64,000 nt of DNA from Haemophilus sp. HMSC068C11 (GTDB lineage: Bacteria > Pseudomonadota > Gammaproteobacteria > Enterobacterales > Pasteurellaceae). A model generated the notes under the pieces. That model did no database searches. It was not told the DNA's origin and saw only the letters and a program-made list of their open reading frames with translations. Where the stretch lies: assembly GCF_001815355.1 (NCBI RefSeq), contig NZ_KV820360.1, positions 171,716 through 235,715 of the forward strand. The letters run 5' to 3'. Positions 19,709 to 29,600 of the stretch are shown here, one piece after another. The position numbers and the translations under genes were made by a program. Position 1 is the first letter of the stretch. The number at the start of each line of letters is the position of its first letter.

Positions 19709-21432
19709 TATTCTTTCTCCTCTTGTGGTTTGCTTAAAATCATCTCATTCATTGCCCCGCCGCGAACTTGCATTGGGTAAACGTGTTCGGTTTCATCAAC
19801 GTTAATATCAACAAAGACCAATTTATTTTTAATACTGAAGGCTTCTTTTAATTTGCTTTCTAATTCATCTGGTGTCGAAATTTGAATTCCCACATGACCA
19901 TAAGATTCGGCTAACTTCACGAAATCCGGTAAAGAATTCATATAAGTTTGAGAATGGCGGCCAGAGTAAATCAAATCCTGCCATTGTTTTACCATTCCTA
20001 AGAAGTGGTTGTTCAAACAAATTACCACAACAGGAATACCATATTGCGTTGCTGTTGAAAGCTCTTGAATATTCATTTGAATACTGCCATCGCCCGTTAC
20101 ACAAACCACGGTTGCTTCAGGATGCGCAAGTTTTACCCCTAATGCAGCTGGTAAACCAAAGCCCATGGTACCTGCACCACCTGAATTGATCCAACGACGT
20201 GGTAAATCAAACGGATAATGTAATGCGGCAAACATTTGGTGTTGCCCTACATCCGATGCCACATAAGCTTGGCCTTTTGTGATGCGATATACGGCTTCCA
20301 TCACTTGCTGTGGTTTGATGACGCCTGAAGTGCGGTCGAAATCCAAGCATTTTTTCGCTTTCCATTCATCAATTTGTTTCCACCAATCTTCTAATTGGTT
20401 TTGAGGACGCGAACCAATTTCTTCACCTAATAAGCTTAAGAACTCATCCAATACATTTTTAGCGTTACCTACAATTGGAATCGCAACAGGGACGTTTTTA
20501 GAAATAGAGGTTGGATCAATATCAATCTGAATCACTTTTGCATTCGGGCAATATTTATCTAAGTTGTTAGTGGTTCGGTCATCAAAACGAACACCAACAC
20601 CTAGAATTAAATCACTTTCATGCATGGCTGTATTGGCTTCATAAGTCCCGTGCATCCCAAGCATGCCTAAGAATTGTTTGTCCGTACTTGGATACACACC
20701 TAAACCCATTAATGATGAGGTAACCGGTAAATTTAAACGTTGTGCAAATTGCGTTAATTCTTCATGACAGCCTGCTGCAATAGCACCACCACCGACGAAT
20801 AAAACCGGTTTTTTAGCCACTAATAATGCTTTTAACGCTTTCTTAATTTGACCTTTGTGACCATTTACCGTTGGATTATAAGAACGAAGCTCAACAGATT
20901 TTGGATATTCGTAAGGATATTTTAAAGTTGGATTTACGGTATCTTTTGGAATGTCTACGACAACAGGACCTGGACGGCCTGTTGATGCGATATAAAAGGC
21001 TTTTTTCAAGATACCTGGAATGTCTTCTGCTTTTTTAACAATAAAGCTGTGCTTAACCACTGGACGAGAAATCCCCACCATATCACATTCTTGGAACGCA
21101 TCACGGCCGATTAAGCTACTCATTACCTGACCTGAAATGATCACCATTGGTACTGAATCAGTATAAGCGGTCAAAATACCCGTAATCGCATTGGTCGCAC
21201 CAGGTCCTGATGTTACTAACACACAACCTACTTTACCTGTCGCACGCGCATAACCATCTGCCATATGTACCGCAGCTTGCTCATGACGAACTAAAATATG
21301 CTCAATCCCACCAAGGGTATGGATTGCATCATAAATATCCAATACGGCACCGCCCGGATAACCAAATAAATACTCAACGCCTTCGTCACGCAAAGACTGA
21401 ACCACCATTTCCGCACCGGATAATTTCTTCAT
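19708..21432 (-). CDS. ilvI: Acetolactate synthase III large (catalytic) subunit
   Basis: Thiamine-diphosphate enzyme that condenses two pyruvates, or pyruvate and 2-oxobutyrate, in branched-chain amino acid synthesis. It is 574 residues. Evidence is the N-terminal [14 protein letters not shown], the catalytic glutamate in [15 protein letters not shown], the central FAD-binding segment and the TPP motif [15 protein letters not shown] at about residue 445. A good promoter (TAGACA-16-TATGAT) precedes it by about 60 bases. A perfect uptake sequence lies within the gene near 20330 and another in the 5' leader at 21452. Confidence 0.95.
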   Translation of the reverse strand: MKKLSGAEMVVQSLRDEGVEYLFGYPGGAVLDIYDAIHTLGGIEHILVRHEQAAVHMADGYARATGKVGCVLVTSGPGATNAITGILTAYTDSVPMVIISGQVMSSLIGRDAFQECDMVGISRPVVKHSFIVKKAEDIPGILKKAFYIASTGRPGPVVVDIPKDTVNPTLKYPYEYPKSVELRSYNPTVNGHKGQIKKALKALLVAKKPVLFVGGGAIAAGCHEELTQFAQRLNLPVTSSLMGLGVYPSTDKQFLGMLGMHGTYEANTAMHESDLILGVGVRFDDRTTNNLDKYCPNAKVIQIDIDPTSISKNVPVAIPIVGNAKNVLDEFLSLLGEEIGSRPQNQLEDWWKQIDEWKAKKCLDFDRTSGVIKPQQVMEAVYRITKGQAYVASDVGQHQMFAALHYPFDLPRRWINSGGAGTMGFGLPAALGVKLAHPEATVVCVTGDGSIQMNIQELSTATQYGIPVVVICLNNHFLGMVKQWQDLIYSGRHSQTYMNSLPDFVKLAESYGHVGIQISTPDELESKLKEAFSIKNKLVFVDINVDETEHVYPMQVRGGAMNEMILSKPQEEKE

Positions 21433-21494
21433 ATTTTACTCCTAAAACTGACCGCACTTTTATTTGTTACGATTCTTGTCAAAACGATGGAAAC

Positions 21495-21522
21495 ATCATA
21501 CCGAAAGAAAATAACTTGTCTA
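21495..21522 (-). promoter_or_regulatory. Predicted ilvIH promoter
   Basis: On the minus strand, TAGACA (21522-21517) is separated by 16 bases from TATGAT (21500-21495); each hexamer matches consensus at five of six positions. The expected leader is about 55-60 bases. Confidence 0.5.
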
Positions 21523-21672
21523 GCATTGTAAAAGTCTAAAAAAACAAATTTAAAAGCATTAAAATCTATATAAATTAAAGAATAAAGTTTTAAATAAAGA
21601 TTAAAATCAAAAAACATGGATAATTGAATTTTTATATAGAATTTTATAAAAATAAAAAAATTATATTCTTTT

Positions 21673-21697
21673 GTTCAAAAATTTGAACTAGATCACA
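21673..21697. promoter_or_regulatory. Palindrome and CRP-like sequence far upstream of ilvIH
   Basis: GTTCAAA-AA-TTTGAAC (21673-21688) is a perfect inverted repeat. It overlaps TTTGA-N6-TCACA (21682-21697), a nine-of-ten match to the CRP consensus. It lies about 170 bases beyond the predicted ilvIH promoter in an otherwise gene-free, very AT-rich interval (21433-21743). Which protein binds, if any, is unknown. Confidence 0.3.
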
Positions 21698-21743
21698 TTT
21701 TAAATGTTGTTTTCTCTTATGAGCGGGAGGAAAAGAATTGATG

Positions 21744-21783
21744 ATAAGAAAAAACCGCACTTGGAAGATCCAAAGTGCGGTTA
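21744..21783 (-). terminator. fabB terminator, inverted uptake pair
   Basis: ACCGCACTT at 21754-21762 pairs with AAGTGCGGT at 21773-21781. On the minus strand the hairpin is followed by TTTTTTCTT. Confidence 0.8.
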
Positions 21784-21802
21784 GAATTTAAGAGGTTTTT
21801 AA

Positions 21803-23023
21803 TTAGCCTTTATAGCGTTTGAACACTAAAGTCGCATTTGTACCACCGAAACCAAAGCTGTTTGACATTACAGTTTGTAAGCCTGCATTTTCTTTTGTTT
21901 CAGTCACGATATTGCAGCCTTCTGCCGCTTCGTCTAATTTTTCAATATTAATGCTTGGTGCAATGAAGTCATTGTGTAGCATTAATAAGGTATAGATTGC
22001 TTCGTGTGCACCAGCAGCACCTAAAGAGTGACCGGTCATTGATTTGGTTGAAGAAATCGCGGGGATTTTATCACCAAATACATTTTTGATTGCACCTAAT
22101 TCTTTCACGTCACCAACTGGTGTTGATGTACCGTGTACGTTGATGTAATCAATTGGGGTATCTACCGTTGCCATTGCTTGTTTCATACAACGCTCTGCAC
22201 CTTCACCACTTGGCGCTACCATGTCGTAACCATCAGAGGTTGCACCGTAACCCACGATTTCTGCGTAGATTTTTGCTCCACGTGCTAATGCGTGTTCTAA
22301 TTCTTCAACCACCACAACTGCACCACCACCTGCGATAACGAAACCATCACGGTCTGCATCATAAGCACGAGACGCTTTTTCTGGGGTATCATTGTATTTA
22401 GTTGAAACCGCACCCATTGCATCGAATTCAGTTGCACATTCCCAAGATAATTCTTCCGCACCACCAGCGAAAACCACATCTTGTTTACCTAATTGGATTA
22501 ATTCAACTGCGTGACCGATACAGTGTGCAGACGTTGCACAAGCAGAGCTGATTGAGTAGTTCACACCGCGGATTTTGTAAGGGGTTGCTAAACAAGCTGA
22601 CACACTTGAAGCCATGGTTTTAGTTACTGCATAAGGACCAATTGCTTTCACACCGCGTGGACCACGCACTGCATCACAAGCCACTAATTGGTTGTGAGCT
22701 GAACCAGTACCTGCACCGATTACAAGACCTGTACGGTCATTTGAAACTTGATCTTCTGTTAAACCTGAATCTTCAATCGCTTCACGCATAGAAAGGTATG
22801 CATAAGCTGCCGCATCACCCATAAAACGATACACTTTACGATCGATGTGCTCGCTTGGATCAAGTTTGATTGTGCCGGCAACATGGCTACGCATTTTCAT
22901 TTCAATAAACTCAGGCACGACTTCAATACCAGATTTACCTGCTTTTAATGAAGCCAAAACTTCTTCTTTGTTGTTACCGATACTTGAAATAATACCAAAA
23001 CCAGTAATTACAGCTCTTTTCAT
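21803..23023 (-). CDS. fabB: 3-oxoacyl-ACP synthase I
   Basis: Elongating condensing enzyme needed for unsaturated fatty acid synthesis. It is 406 residues, the FabB length. The catalytic cysteine is in [14 protein letters not shown] (about residue 163), and the two histidines are in [10 protein letters not shown] and [16 protein letters not shown]. The gene is single, ends at an uptake-pair terminator and is divergent from mnmC. A half-perfect FadR-type site lies about 100 bases upstream. Confidence 0.95.
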   Translation of the reverse strand: MKRAVITGFGIISSIGNNKEEVLASLKAGKSGIEVVPEFIEMKMRSHVAGTIKLDPSEHIDRKVYRFMGDAAAYAYLSMREAIEDSGLTEDQVSNDRTGLVIGAGTGSAHNQLVACDAVRGPRGVKAIGPYAVTKTMASSVSACLATPYKIRGVNYSISSACATSAHCIGHAVELIQLGKQDVVFAGGAEELSWECATEFDAMGAVSTKYNDTPEKASRAYDADRDGFVIAGGGAVVVVEELEHALARGAKIYAEIVGYGATSDGYDMVAPSGEGAERCMKQAMATVDTPIDYINVHGTSTPVGDVKELGAIKNVFGDKIPAISSTKSMTGHSLGAAGAHEAIYTLLMLHNDFIAPSINIEKLDEAAEGCNIVTETKENAGLQTVMSNSFGFGGTNATLVFKRYKG

Positions 23024-23119
23024 TCTTTATTCCTTATGAGTTAGGGGAAATTTAATTCAACTTACAGTTGTTAGCTGAACGCAATTTACTATGAAATGAA
23101 AATATTGCAAGCAATAATT

Positions 23120-23136
23120 CATTTGTTCGACCAGTT
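23120..23136. promoter_or_regulatory. Possible FadR site upstream of fabB
   Basis: The right half GACCAGTT (23129-23136) matches the FadR consensus AACTGGTC-N-GACCAGTT perfectly; the left half is degenerate (about four of eight). FadR activates fabB in enterobacteria. It lies about 100 bases before the fabB start, in the divergent fabB / mnmC interval. Confidence 0.35.
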
Positions 23137-23205
23137 AAGTTTTAACCGACTCAAAATTTCCGTGCTATTATAAAAGAATTTGATAAGGCAAAAAAGGGCT
23201 AACAC

Positions 23206-25215
23206 ATGTTCACCATTCAGCACGCAAAAATCCATTTTAACCAAGAGAATACGCCTGTTTCGGATACATTTGATGATGTGTATTTTTCTAATCAAGATGG
23301 TTTAGCGGAAACCCATTATGTATTTTTAGAAGGTAATCTGTTGTGGGAACGTTGGGTTAATTATCAAGAAGCTCATTTTGTTATTGCTGAAACGGGGTTT
23401 GGAACAGGATTAAATTTCTTTGCAGTGACCACACTATTCCGTGAATTTCGTCAAAAATACCCAGATTCGCCTTTAAAACGCCTTTATTTTATCTCTTTTG
23501 AAAAATACCCTTTACCACTTGATGCATTACAACAAGCCCATTTAGCCTATCCGCAATTTGCTCACCTAGCTGAACATCTACAACAGCATTGGCTTAATCC
23601 TATTCAAGGTTGCTATCGTTTTCATTTTGATGAAACTACGTTAGATCTTTGGTTTGGTGATGTGGCTGAAAATCTGCCACAGCTTGGCGATTATATGAAT
23701 GATAAAATTGATGCGTGGTTTTTAGATGGTTTTGCGCCAAGTAAAAATCCAGACATGTGGAACGAGCAGCTTTATCAGCAAATGTTTCGTTTTACCAAGC
23801 CACAAGGCACCTTTGCGACCTTTACTGCAGCAAGTGCGGTCAGAAAAGGCTTAGAAAATTCAGGCTTTGATATTACGAAGCGCAAAGGATTTGGTAAAAA
23901 ACGGGAATGTCTTTCTGGTCAAAAAACGTATGAAAAAATGACCGCACTTTCGGCACCTTGGTTTCATAGTCAGCCAGCCAATCTAAACGAGCAAGATATT
24001 GCCATTATTGGTGGCGGGATAGCCTCGCTTTGCACCGCCATTTCATTGGTTAAACGTGGAGCTAAAATCACAATTTATTGCGAAGATGAGCAAGCTGCCC
24101 TAAATGCCTCTGGCAACAAACAAGGCGCATTTTATCCGCAACTGAGCGATGATAACGAGCGTAATATTCGTTTTTATATTCATGCTTTTGCCTATGGCCA
24201 TCAATTCCTACAATGGGCAATTCAACAAAAAATCGAATTTGAACATGAGTTCTGTGGTGTCGCGCTTTGTGCTTACAGCAACAAAACAGAAAATAAATTA
24301 AATAAAATCGCTGAGCTGAATTTGCCTTCTGATTTATATCAGTCACTAAGCCAAACTGAATTAAGCAAAAAAGTGGGCTTACCGTTACCTTTTGGGGGCG
24401 GTTTTATTCCTCAAGGCGCTTGGCTTGCACCACGTCAGTTAGTTCAAGATGCTTTTGCCTTTTTGGAGAAACAAAGCATCCAAATTAAAACATCACAAAA
24501 AGTAACCGCACTTTCTCAAACAGAACACGGCTGGCAAATCAAAACTGCTGAAAATGAAACTTTCAACCATGAAGTAATTGTTTTGGCAAACGGGCATAAA
24601 CTCACTGAGTTTGAACAAACACGAAAACTCCCACTCTACCCTGTTCGCGGGCAAGTGAGCCAAATTCCAACATCCGCAAATTTGCTTAAACTCAAAACTG
24701 TGTTGTGCTATGACGGCTACCTGACCCCAGTCGATCAAGCGAAAACCAGTCATTGTATTGGCGCAAGTCATGTTCGTGATAATGCAACTCGTGAATTTAG
24801 CCTAACTGAACAACAAGAAAACCAACAGAAAATTCAGCAAAATATACCTGAAGAGTGGACAAAAGAAGTGGATACATCGGGTAATCTTGCTCGAGTCGGT
24901 GTACGTTGTTCGATACGTGATCTCACGCCAATGATGGGCGCTGTTCCTCATTTTTCTACTCAGCAAACACAATATCAGAATTTGTTTAATTTACGCCGCC
25001 GTAAACAGCCAATAGAACAAGCTGAAAACTACCCTAATCTCTATTTAATCGGCGCATTAGGCTCACGAGGATTAACCTCTGCACCGTTTTTAGGAGAAAC
25101 ACTGGCTTCCTTAATTTATGGTGAACCCTTACCGATGAGTGAAGATCTGATTCATAACTTAATGCCAAACCGCAGTTGGGTCAGACGCTGGTTGAAAGGT
25201 GCAGAGGTGAAATAA
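23206..25215 (+). CDS. mnmC: Bifunctional tRNA wobble-uridine modification protein MnmC
   Basis: Completes 5-methylaminomethyl-2-thiouridine at tRNA wobble positions. The N-terminal half (to about residue 250) is the SAM-dependent methyltransferase MnmC2 with [14 protein letters not shown] and [15 protein letters not shown]. The C-terminal half is the FAD-dependent oxidase MnmC1, beginning with the dinucleotide fold [21 protein letters not shown] and ending with [16 protein letters not shown]. At 669 residues it is the normal fused form. Three perfect uptake sequences lie within it (near 23834, 23941 and 24507). Confidence 0.95.
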   Translation: MFTIQHAKIHFNQENTPVSDTFDDVYFSNQDGLAETHYVFLEGNLLWERWVNYQEAHFVIAETGFGTGLNFFAVTTLFREFRQKYPDSPLKRLYFISFEKYPLPLDALQQAHLAYPQFAHLAEHLQQHWLNPIQGCYRFHFDETTLDLWFGDVAENLPQLGDYMNDKIDAWFLDGFAPSKNPDMWNEQLYQQMFRFTKPQGTFATFTAASAVRKGLENSGFDITKRKGFGKKRECLSGQKTYEKMTALSAPWFHSQPANLNEQDIAIIGGGIASLCTAISLVKRGAKITIYCEDEQAALNASGNKQGAFYPQLSDDNERNIRFYIHAFAYGHQFLQWAIQQKIEFEHEFCGVALCAYSNKTENKLNKIAELNLPSDLYQSLSQTELSKKVGLPLPFGGGFIPQGAWLAPRQLVQDAFAFLEKQSIQIKTSQKVTALSQTEHGWQIKTAENETFNHEVIVLANGHKLTEFEQTRKLPLYPVRGQVSQIPTSANLLKLKTVLCYDGYLTPVDQAKTSHCIGASHVRDNATREFSLTEQQENQQKIQQNIPEEWTKEVDTSGNLARVGVRCSIRDLTPMMGAVPHFSTQQTQYQNLFNLRRRKQPIEQAENYPNLYLIGALGSRGLTSAPFLGETLASLIYGEPLPMSEDLIHNLMPNRSWVRRWLKGAEVK

Positions 25216-25249
25216 AAAAAGTGCCGGTTAAAATCAACCGCACTTTTTC
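25214..25249. terminator. Bidirectional terminator with one mutated uptake sequence
   Basis: AAGTGCCGGT (25219-25228), an uptake sequence with one extra C, pairs with a perfect ACCGCACTT (25237-25245). It is A-rich before and T-rich after. It lies between the convergent mnmC and Sel1-repeat genes. Confidence 0.75.
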
Positions 25250-25924
25250 TTAATACAAGCTTAAACGTTGTAATCGCTGTCTGGCGATTTCTTTGATTTC
25301 ATCCTTTTTCGCCGTATTCATAATTTCCAAATAAAGCAATTTGGCCAAACCAATATTGACTTGAGTCCCAATCCCTTCTTCATACAAACGAGCTAAGCGG
25401 AATCGTCCCTCATTGCTGCCCGCATTCGCGGCTTTTTGAAACCATTCAAAGGCTTTGGTAAATTCCTTCTGATTGGTATAAATTTCCCCTAATGTAAGCA
25501 TGGCATCAGGATCTTTTGTTGCACTGGCTTCAAATAATTTAATCGCTTGAGCGGTATTTTGTTTCACATAGTTGTTGCCGTTGAAATACATCACTGCCAA
25601 ATTATTAATAGCTTTAATACTGCCTCGCTCAGCAGCTTCGCTAAACCACCAATAAGCCAACTCTTTATTTTCATCCACTCCACGGCCTAAATTATAAAGC
25701 ATCCCTAAATTGCTTTGCGCTTGTAAATTACCTTCCAACGCAAGAGGATACATAATTTCAAAAACGGCTTTCCAATCTTGTTTCTCAGCCAGTTTTTGCG
25801 CTAGATCCATTTTTTGCTGATCCGTCATTTGCGCTTTATCAACCAAATCAATGGTTTTCATCGCAAATGCTGAACTATTTAAGGTAAGTGTGGCGAGGAG
25901 TAAAAGTTTGGCTAATGTCTTCAT
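25250..25924 (-). CDS. Exported Sel1-repeat (TPR-like) protein
   Basis: A 224-residue protein with a signal peptide (residues 1-21, cleavage after SSAFA) and about four Sel1 repeats. These are recognised by spaced Gly/Ala/Leu patterns such as [30 protein letters not shown] and [16 protein letters not shown]. Sel1 repeats form alpha-solenoids that mediate protein contacts in the envelope. The start is only 1 base from the preceding membrane-protein gene on the same strand, so they are probably one operon. Partner and role unknown. Confidence 0.8.
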   Translation of the reverse strand: MKTLAKLLLLATLTLNSSAFAMKTIDLVDKAQMTDQQKMDLAQKLAEKQDWKAVFEIMYPLALEGNLQAQSNLGMLYNLGRGVDENKELAYWWFSEAAERGSIKAINNLAVMYFNGNNYVKQNTAQAIKLFEASATKDPDAMLTLGEIYTNQKEFTKAFEWFQKAANAGSNEGRFRLARLYEEGIGTQVNIGLAKLLYLEIMNTAKKDEIKEIARQRLQRLSLY

Positions 25925-25925
25925 C

Positions 25926-26642
25926 TTATAATGTCGCTATTAATAAAATAATCAAAAAAATGGCGGATGTTCCGAATTCTATTAGACCGACTTGTTTCAC
26001 TGAAAGTTTCTTGGTGGGTAAATAAATGGCACGAATTAACGCCGGCACGAAAGCAAGTGATAAGACATATTGTTGGGTAAACAAGCAACCGAGTACACAA
26101 AGCACGTGGAAAATAATGGAGGCTTTGAGATAAAGCGGATTTTTGCGTTCACGCATCATTGATTTGACGTAAAGCGTCGTGCCAATAAAAAATAAGCTTG
26201 GATACAATGCTACCCACCAGATTTTTTCGTCAAAAGTGCGGTTAGAAAAATAATAGGATCCCATACCTGCAAGGGCAAAAATTGCAATACCCGCTAAATC
26301 ATTGAGAAGATTGCGTTCATCTTTTTTCTTGGTGTAATAGATACTCACCAATACAAAAGGAAACATGGCGGCAATAAAGAAAAGAATTTGCCAGTTATAA
26401 AAAATGGTAGGAAGCGCAAACAAAAAAGCCGCAACCCCATAGATGATGGTCCACTTTTTATATTCCGCCATATTTTTGCCTTTAAAGAGACTAAGCATTG
26501 GGTAACTCAGCAAATACATGGTGAACCAAGCTAACAGCAAAAAGAAATGCGCCCAAACAGGTGAGGCTAATAACATACCGTAAACAAAAGGCAATAATGC
26601 CATGACAATGGCGCCATATTGATTCGAGATCAGGAGTTTCAT
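25926..26642 (-). CDS. YwiC-like family membrane protein
   Basis: A 238-residue integral membrane protein with about eight hydrophobic helices, resembling the YwiC-like family by its start [19 protein letters not shown] and the [20 protein letters not shown] segment. Function is unknown. ATG at 26642 is preferred because it matches the family's N-terminus; an in-frame start 45 bases earlier exists. It precedes the Sel1-repeat gene in a two-gene operon. One perfect uptake sequence lies inside, near 26237. Confidence 0.7.
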   Translation of the reverse strand: MKLLISNQYGAIVMALLPFVYGMLLASPVWAHFFLLLAWFTMYLLSYPMLSLFKGKNMAEYKKWTIIYGVAAFLFALPTIFYNWQILFFIAAMFPFVLVSIYYTKKKDERNLLNDLAGIAIFALAGMGSYYFSNRTFDEKIWWVALYPSLFFIGTTLYVKSMMRERKNPLYLKASIIFHVLCVLGCLFTQQYVLSLAFVPALIRAIYLPTKKLSVKQVGLIEFGTSAIFLIILLIATL

Positions 26643-26753
26643 AGTTTTCTTTAGTTGATAAAAATTCTCAGTTATTTTATCCCACAATTTCTTGATTTAC
26701 AAAGTCTAAAACCGCCTTTAGAATGGAATTATCTTCATCAAAAAGGAGCCATT

Positions 26754-27104
26754 ATGTCGATTCAACGTATTCAACCAAGCAAACGCTTTTCTGAAGTGGT
26801 CATTCATAACAATACTGCCTATTTTGCTGGCCAAGTACCAGAAAAAACCGTTAAGCAAAATGCTTACGAGCAAACCAAAGAAGTCCTTTCTCTGATCGAT
26901 AAATTATTGGCTGAAATTGGTTCTGAAAAAAGTAAAATTCTTACCACGCAAATCTTCCTTGCTGATATGGCAGATTATGCTCAACTCAACCAAGCATGGG
27001 ATGAATGGGTCGATAGCCAAAATCCACCAAGCCGAGCAACGGTAGAAGCGAAACTTGCGGATCCTGATTGGAAAGTTGAGATCGTTATTATTGCGGCTGT
27101 ATAA
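26754..27104 (+). CDS. RidA-family protein (YoaB-like)
   Basis: A 116-residue member of the RidA/YjgF/UK114 family. RidA itself hydrolyses reactive enamine/imine intermediates made by PLP enzymes. Conserved pieces are TAYFAGQVPE, the trimer-core ILTTQIFLADM and PPSRATVEAKLADPDWKVEI, which includes the substrate-binding arginine of the family. It resembles the Rid subgroup with E. coli YoaB more than RidA proper (inference). ATG at 26754 is set by AAGGAG immediately upstream. Confidence 0.85.
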   Translation: MSIQRIQPSKRFSEVVIHNNTAYFAGQVPEKTVKQNAYEQTKEVLSLIDKLLAEIGSEKSKILTTQIFLADMADYAQLNQAWDEWVDSQNPPSRATVEAKLADPDWKVEIVIIAAV

Positions 27105-27193
27105 ACAAGATTTTTCAAAATGTGATCAACCGCAAAGAACGTTTTTCGGTTTTCCTTTACACTAAACACTGAATTCAAAAGAAGGAGTAATGT

Positions 27194-27604
27194 ATGCAAT
27201 CATGGATACCAGAAATATGGCAAGCCGCTGTGATTGGGCTTGTAGTTGGCGTAATCTTAGGCTATTTGCTGTTACGTTTAACAAAAGGTTCTGTTAAAAA
27301 ACAAGTTCAAACCGAAGCTGAACTAAAAGAAGTCAAAACACAATTAAGCGATAAACAAGCACAACTTGAAAAACATTTCGCAGAAAGTGCCGAATTATTT
27401 AAAACCTTAATTGGTGATTATCAAAAACTCTATCGTCACTATGCCGCTTCATCTGAAGTCTTGCTTGGTAGTAAACCCGCAGAAAAAGGTTTATTTACCC
27501 AGCAATTAGTGACAGCCTCATCAGAAAGCAAATCTGAAGAGCCTCCTCGTGATTATTCTGAAGGCTCATCTGGCTTATTAAAAACAGATAAAGAAAACCA
27601 ATAA
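27194..27604 (+). CDS. zapG: ZapG/YhcB family (DUF1043) division-associated membrane protein
   Basis: A 136-residue protein with one N-terminal transmembrane helix (AAVIGLVVGVILGYLLLRL) followed by a coiled coil rich in Lys, Glu and Gln (about residues 32-75), the DUF1043 layout. E. coli YhcB, renamed ZapG, links cell division, envelope synthesis and cell shape. The C-terminal tail is low-complexity and Ser/Glu-rich. It has its own ribosome site (AAGGAG) and a bidirectional terminator follows. Confidence 0.85.
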   Translation: MQSWIPEIWQAAVIGLVVGVILGYLLLRLTKGSVKKQVQTEAELKEVKTQLSDKQAQLEKHFAESAELFKTLIGDYQKLYRHYAASSEVLLGSKPAEKGLFTQQLVTASSESKSEEPPRDYSEGSSGLLKTDKENQ

Positions 27605-27626
27605 TAATTAACGGTTGAACAATAAA

Positions 27627-27664
27627 AAAATCAGGGATTAAATGCTTAATCCCTGATTTTTTAT
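27627..27664. terminator. Bidirectional intrinsic terminator
   Basis: Stem AATCAGGGATTAA / TTAATCCCTGATT with loop ATGC and T or A runs on either side, between convergent zapG and lolE. Confidence 0.88.
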
Positions 27665-28914
27665 TAGTGATTACTCAATACTTGAGCTGGCTGTAATTTT
27701 GCCGCTCGACTAGCTGGATAAAGACTGGCGAGTAAACTCAATACCAATGCCGCCACGAGAACTAATACAACATCGAACCAATGTAATTCGCTTGGTAAGA
27801 AATCAACGAAATAGATGCCATCTGATAACAGTTTTTTACCGAGTAATGTCTCGATGCCTTGAATAATCGGTGTGAGATTAAGAGCAAGTACGACGCCTAA
27901 CACGATACCAATCAAACACCCTTTCATTCCTGCAAGCAAGCCATACCAAATAAAGATCTGTTTAATAAAACCATTATTCGCACCGAGGGTCCGCATAATC
28001 GCGATATCACCTTGCTTGTCTTTTACCGCCATAATTAAGGTAGAAACAATATTAAAACACGCTACCCCAATTACAAGCACCATCGCAATATACATCACAG
28101 TACGGATAAGCTGAATATCACGATACATATAGCCAAATTTTGCCACCCAGTTTTGAATATAAAGCAGTTGCGGATAATCATTCAGCATCGAATAATCCAT
28201 GTCTTGTACTTTAAATGGATCATCCACTTTCAATTCAACACCGGTAATTTGATCTTCGCGATACCCCATTAATTCTTGCGCTTGAGGTAATGCCAGTAAG
28301 GCATAACTGTGGTCTAACTGACCATCTAAACGTAAAATAGCGGTCACTTGAACACGTTCACGGTTAGGTTGAGCCATTTGATCTTCGCCATTCGGTTGAG
28401 AAATCAATAACGACACCCAATCGCCAGCTTTAACATCTAAGTCTTTGGCAATACCAGAGCCTAACACCAATCCGCCTTCTTCTGCAAATTTTTGCCAGCC
28501 ATCACCTTCCACAAACTTACCAAGAGAACTCACTTGATCTTCAGCTTGTTTATCGACCCCTTTTACTTGAACAACTTTGAGTTTATTGCCATTTTCGACT
28601 AAGGCAGTGAAACTCACAAAAGGTGAAAGTGCGGTAATTTTTTTGTTTGTTTTTAGGCGTTCGGCTAACTTCTGCCAATGATTTAATGTGGCTTCATTAC
28701 CTTGTGGATTTACCGTGATTTCAGCATGTGGCACGACAGCCAAAATGCGCGAGTTTAATTCACGCTCAAAGCCATTCATGGCACTTAACCCTACAATCAA
28801 CACTGCTACGCCAAGGGCGATACCGATAGCAGAGAATTTTGAAATTAACGCGACCAACGGATTCTTTTGTTTACCTCGTTGATAACGCCAACTAATGAAA
28901 AAAGGCGTATTCAT
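27664..28914 (-). CDS. lolE: Lipoprotein-releasing system permease LolE
   Basis: Inner-membrane subunit of LolCDE, which extracts outer-membrane lipoproteins and passes them to LolA. It is 416 residues, with an N-terminal helix (SAIGIALGVAVLIVGLSAMNGFE), a large periplasmic domain and three C-terminal helices (FtsX fold). The ATG at 28914 overlaps the lolD stop by one base and is preferred over an upstream in-frame start. LolE rather than LolC is assigned by its position after lolD. One uptake sequence lies inside near 28628. Confidence 0.9.
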   Translation of the reverse strand: MNTPFFISWRYQRGKQKNPLVALISKFSAIGIALGVAVLIVGLSAMNGFERELNSRILAVVPHAEITVNPQGNEATLNHWQKLAERLKTNKKITALSPFVSFTALVENGNKLKVVQVKGVDKQAEDQVSSLGKFVEGDGWQKFAEEGGLVLGSGIAKDLDVKAGDWVSLLISQPNGEDQMAQPNRERVQVTAILRLDGQLDHSYALLALPQAQELMGYREDQITGVELKVDDPFKVQDMDYSMLNDYPQLLYIQNWVAKFGYMYRDIQLIRTVMYIAMVLVIGVACFNIVSTLIMAVKDKQGDIAIMRTLGANNGFIKQIFIWYGLLAGMKGCLIGIVLGVVLALNLTPIIQGIETLLGKKLLSDGIYFVDFLPSELHWFDVVLVLVAALVLSLLASLYPASRAAKLQPAQVLSNH

Positions 28915-29597
28915 TATGCACCTTCCTTCAAAATGCCGTCTTGCATAGTTAAGCAACGAGACAGTTTTTGCGCCAATGACATATCATGTGTCACCAATAA
29001 AAACGCAATATTTTGTTCCACATTCAAGGTTTGAATCAACTCAAAAATACTTTCTGTGGTTTTATGATCCAAGTTACCGGTTGGTTCATCGGCCAAGACA
29101 AGAGCGGGATTATTCACTAATGCACGAGCAATTGCCACACGTTGACGTTCACCACCCGAAAGTGCAGATGGACGATGGGTAATGCGATGACTTAAGCCTA
29201 CTGAGCCTAATATTTTTTCAGCACGATCTTTTGCTTCTGTTTTATTTTGACGACCAATTAACATCGGCATCATCACATTTTCTAACGCAGTAAAATCTGC
29301 CATTAAATGGTGAAATTGATACACAAAACCTAGATTTTGGTTACGTAATTTAGCCAATTCACTTTCAGACGCCTTTTGCAAAGATTGCCCTTTAATAAAC
29401 ACTTCCCCACTACTTGGCTGATCTAAACCACCCAAAGTGTGCAATAAAGTACTTTTTCCTGAACCAGAACTCCCCACAATCGCCACTAATTCTTGTGGTT
29501 TCATGGCAAAGCTTACGCCTTTTAATACTTGGGTTTGGTTCTCGCCTTCTTGGTAAAATTTATTAATATTTTGGCATTCTAATAAGTAGTTATTCAT
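28914..29597 (-). CDS. lolD: Lipoprotein-releasing system ATPase LolD
   Basis: ATPase of the LolCDE lipoprotein exporter, 227 residues. Walker A is GSSGSGKST, the Q-loop VYQFHHLM, the signature LSGGERQR, Walker [13 protein letters not shown] and the switch [10 protein letters not shown], all canonical. The [20 protein letters not shown] stretch is typical of LolD. It lies between lolC (3 bases upstream) and lolE (1-base overlap). Confidence 0.95.
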   Translation of the reverse strand: MNNYLLECQNINKFYQEGENQTQVLKGVSFAMKPQELVAIVGSSGSGKSTLLHTLGGLDQPSSGEVFIKGQSLQKASESELAKLRNQNLGFVYQFHHLMADFTALENVMMPMLIGRQNKTEAKDRAEKILGSVGLSHRITHRPSALSGGERQRVAIARALVNNPALVLADEPTGNLDHKTTESIFELIQTLNVEQNIAFLLVTHDMSLAQKLSRCLTMQDGILKEGA

Positions 29598-29600
29598 ATT

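Noticed and set aside
23869-24771. Two minus-strand frames of 92 codons inside mnmC
   Set aside because: They are antisense shadows of a well-supported gene.
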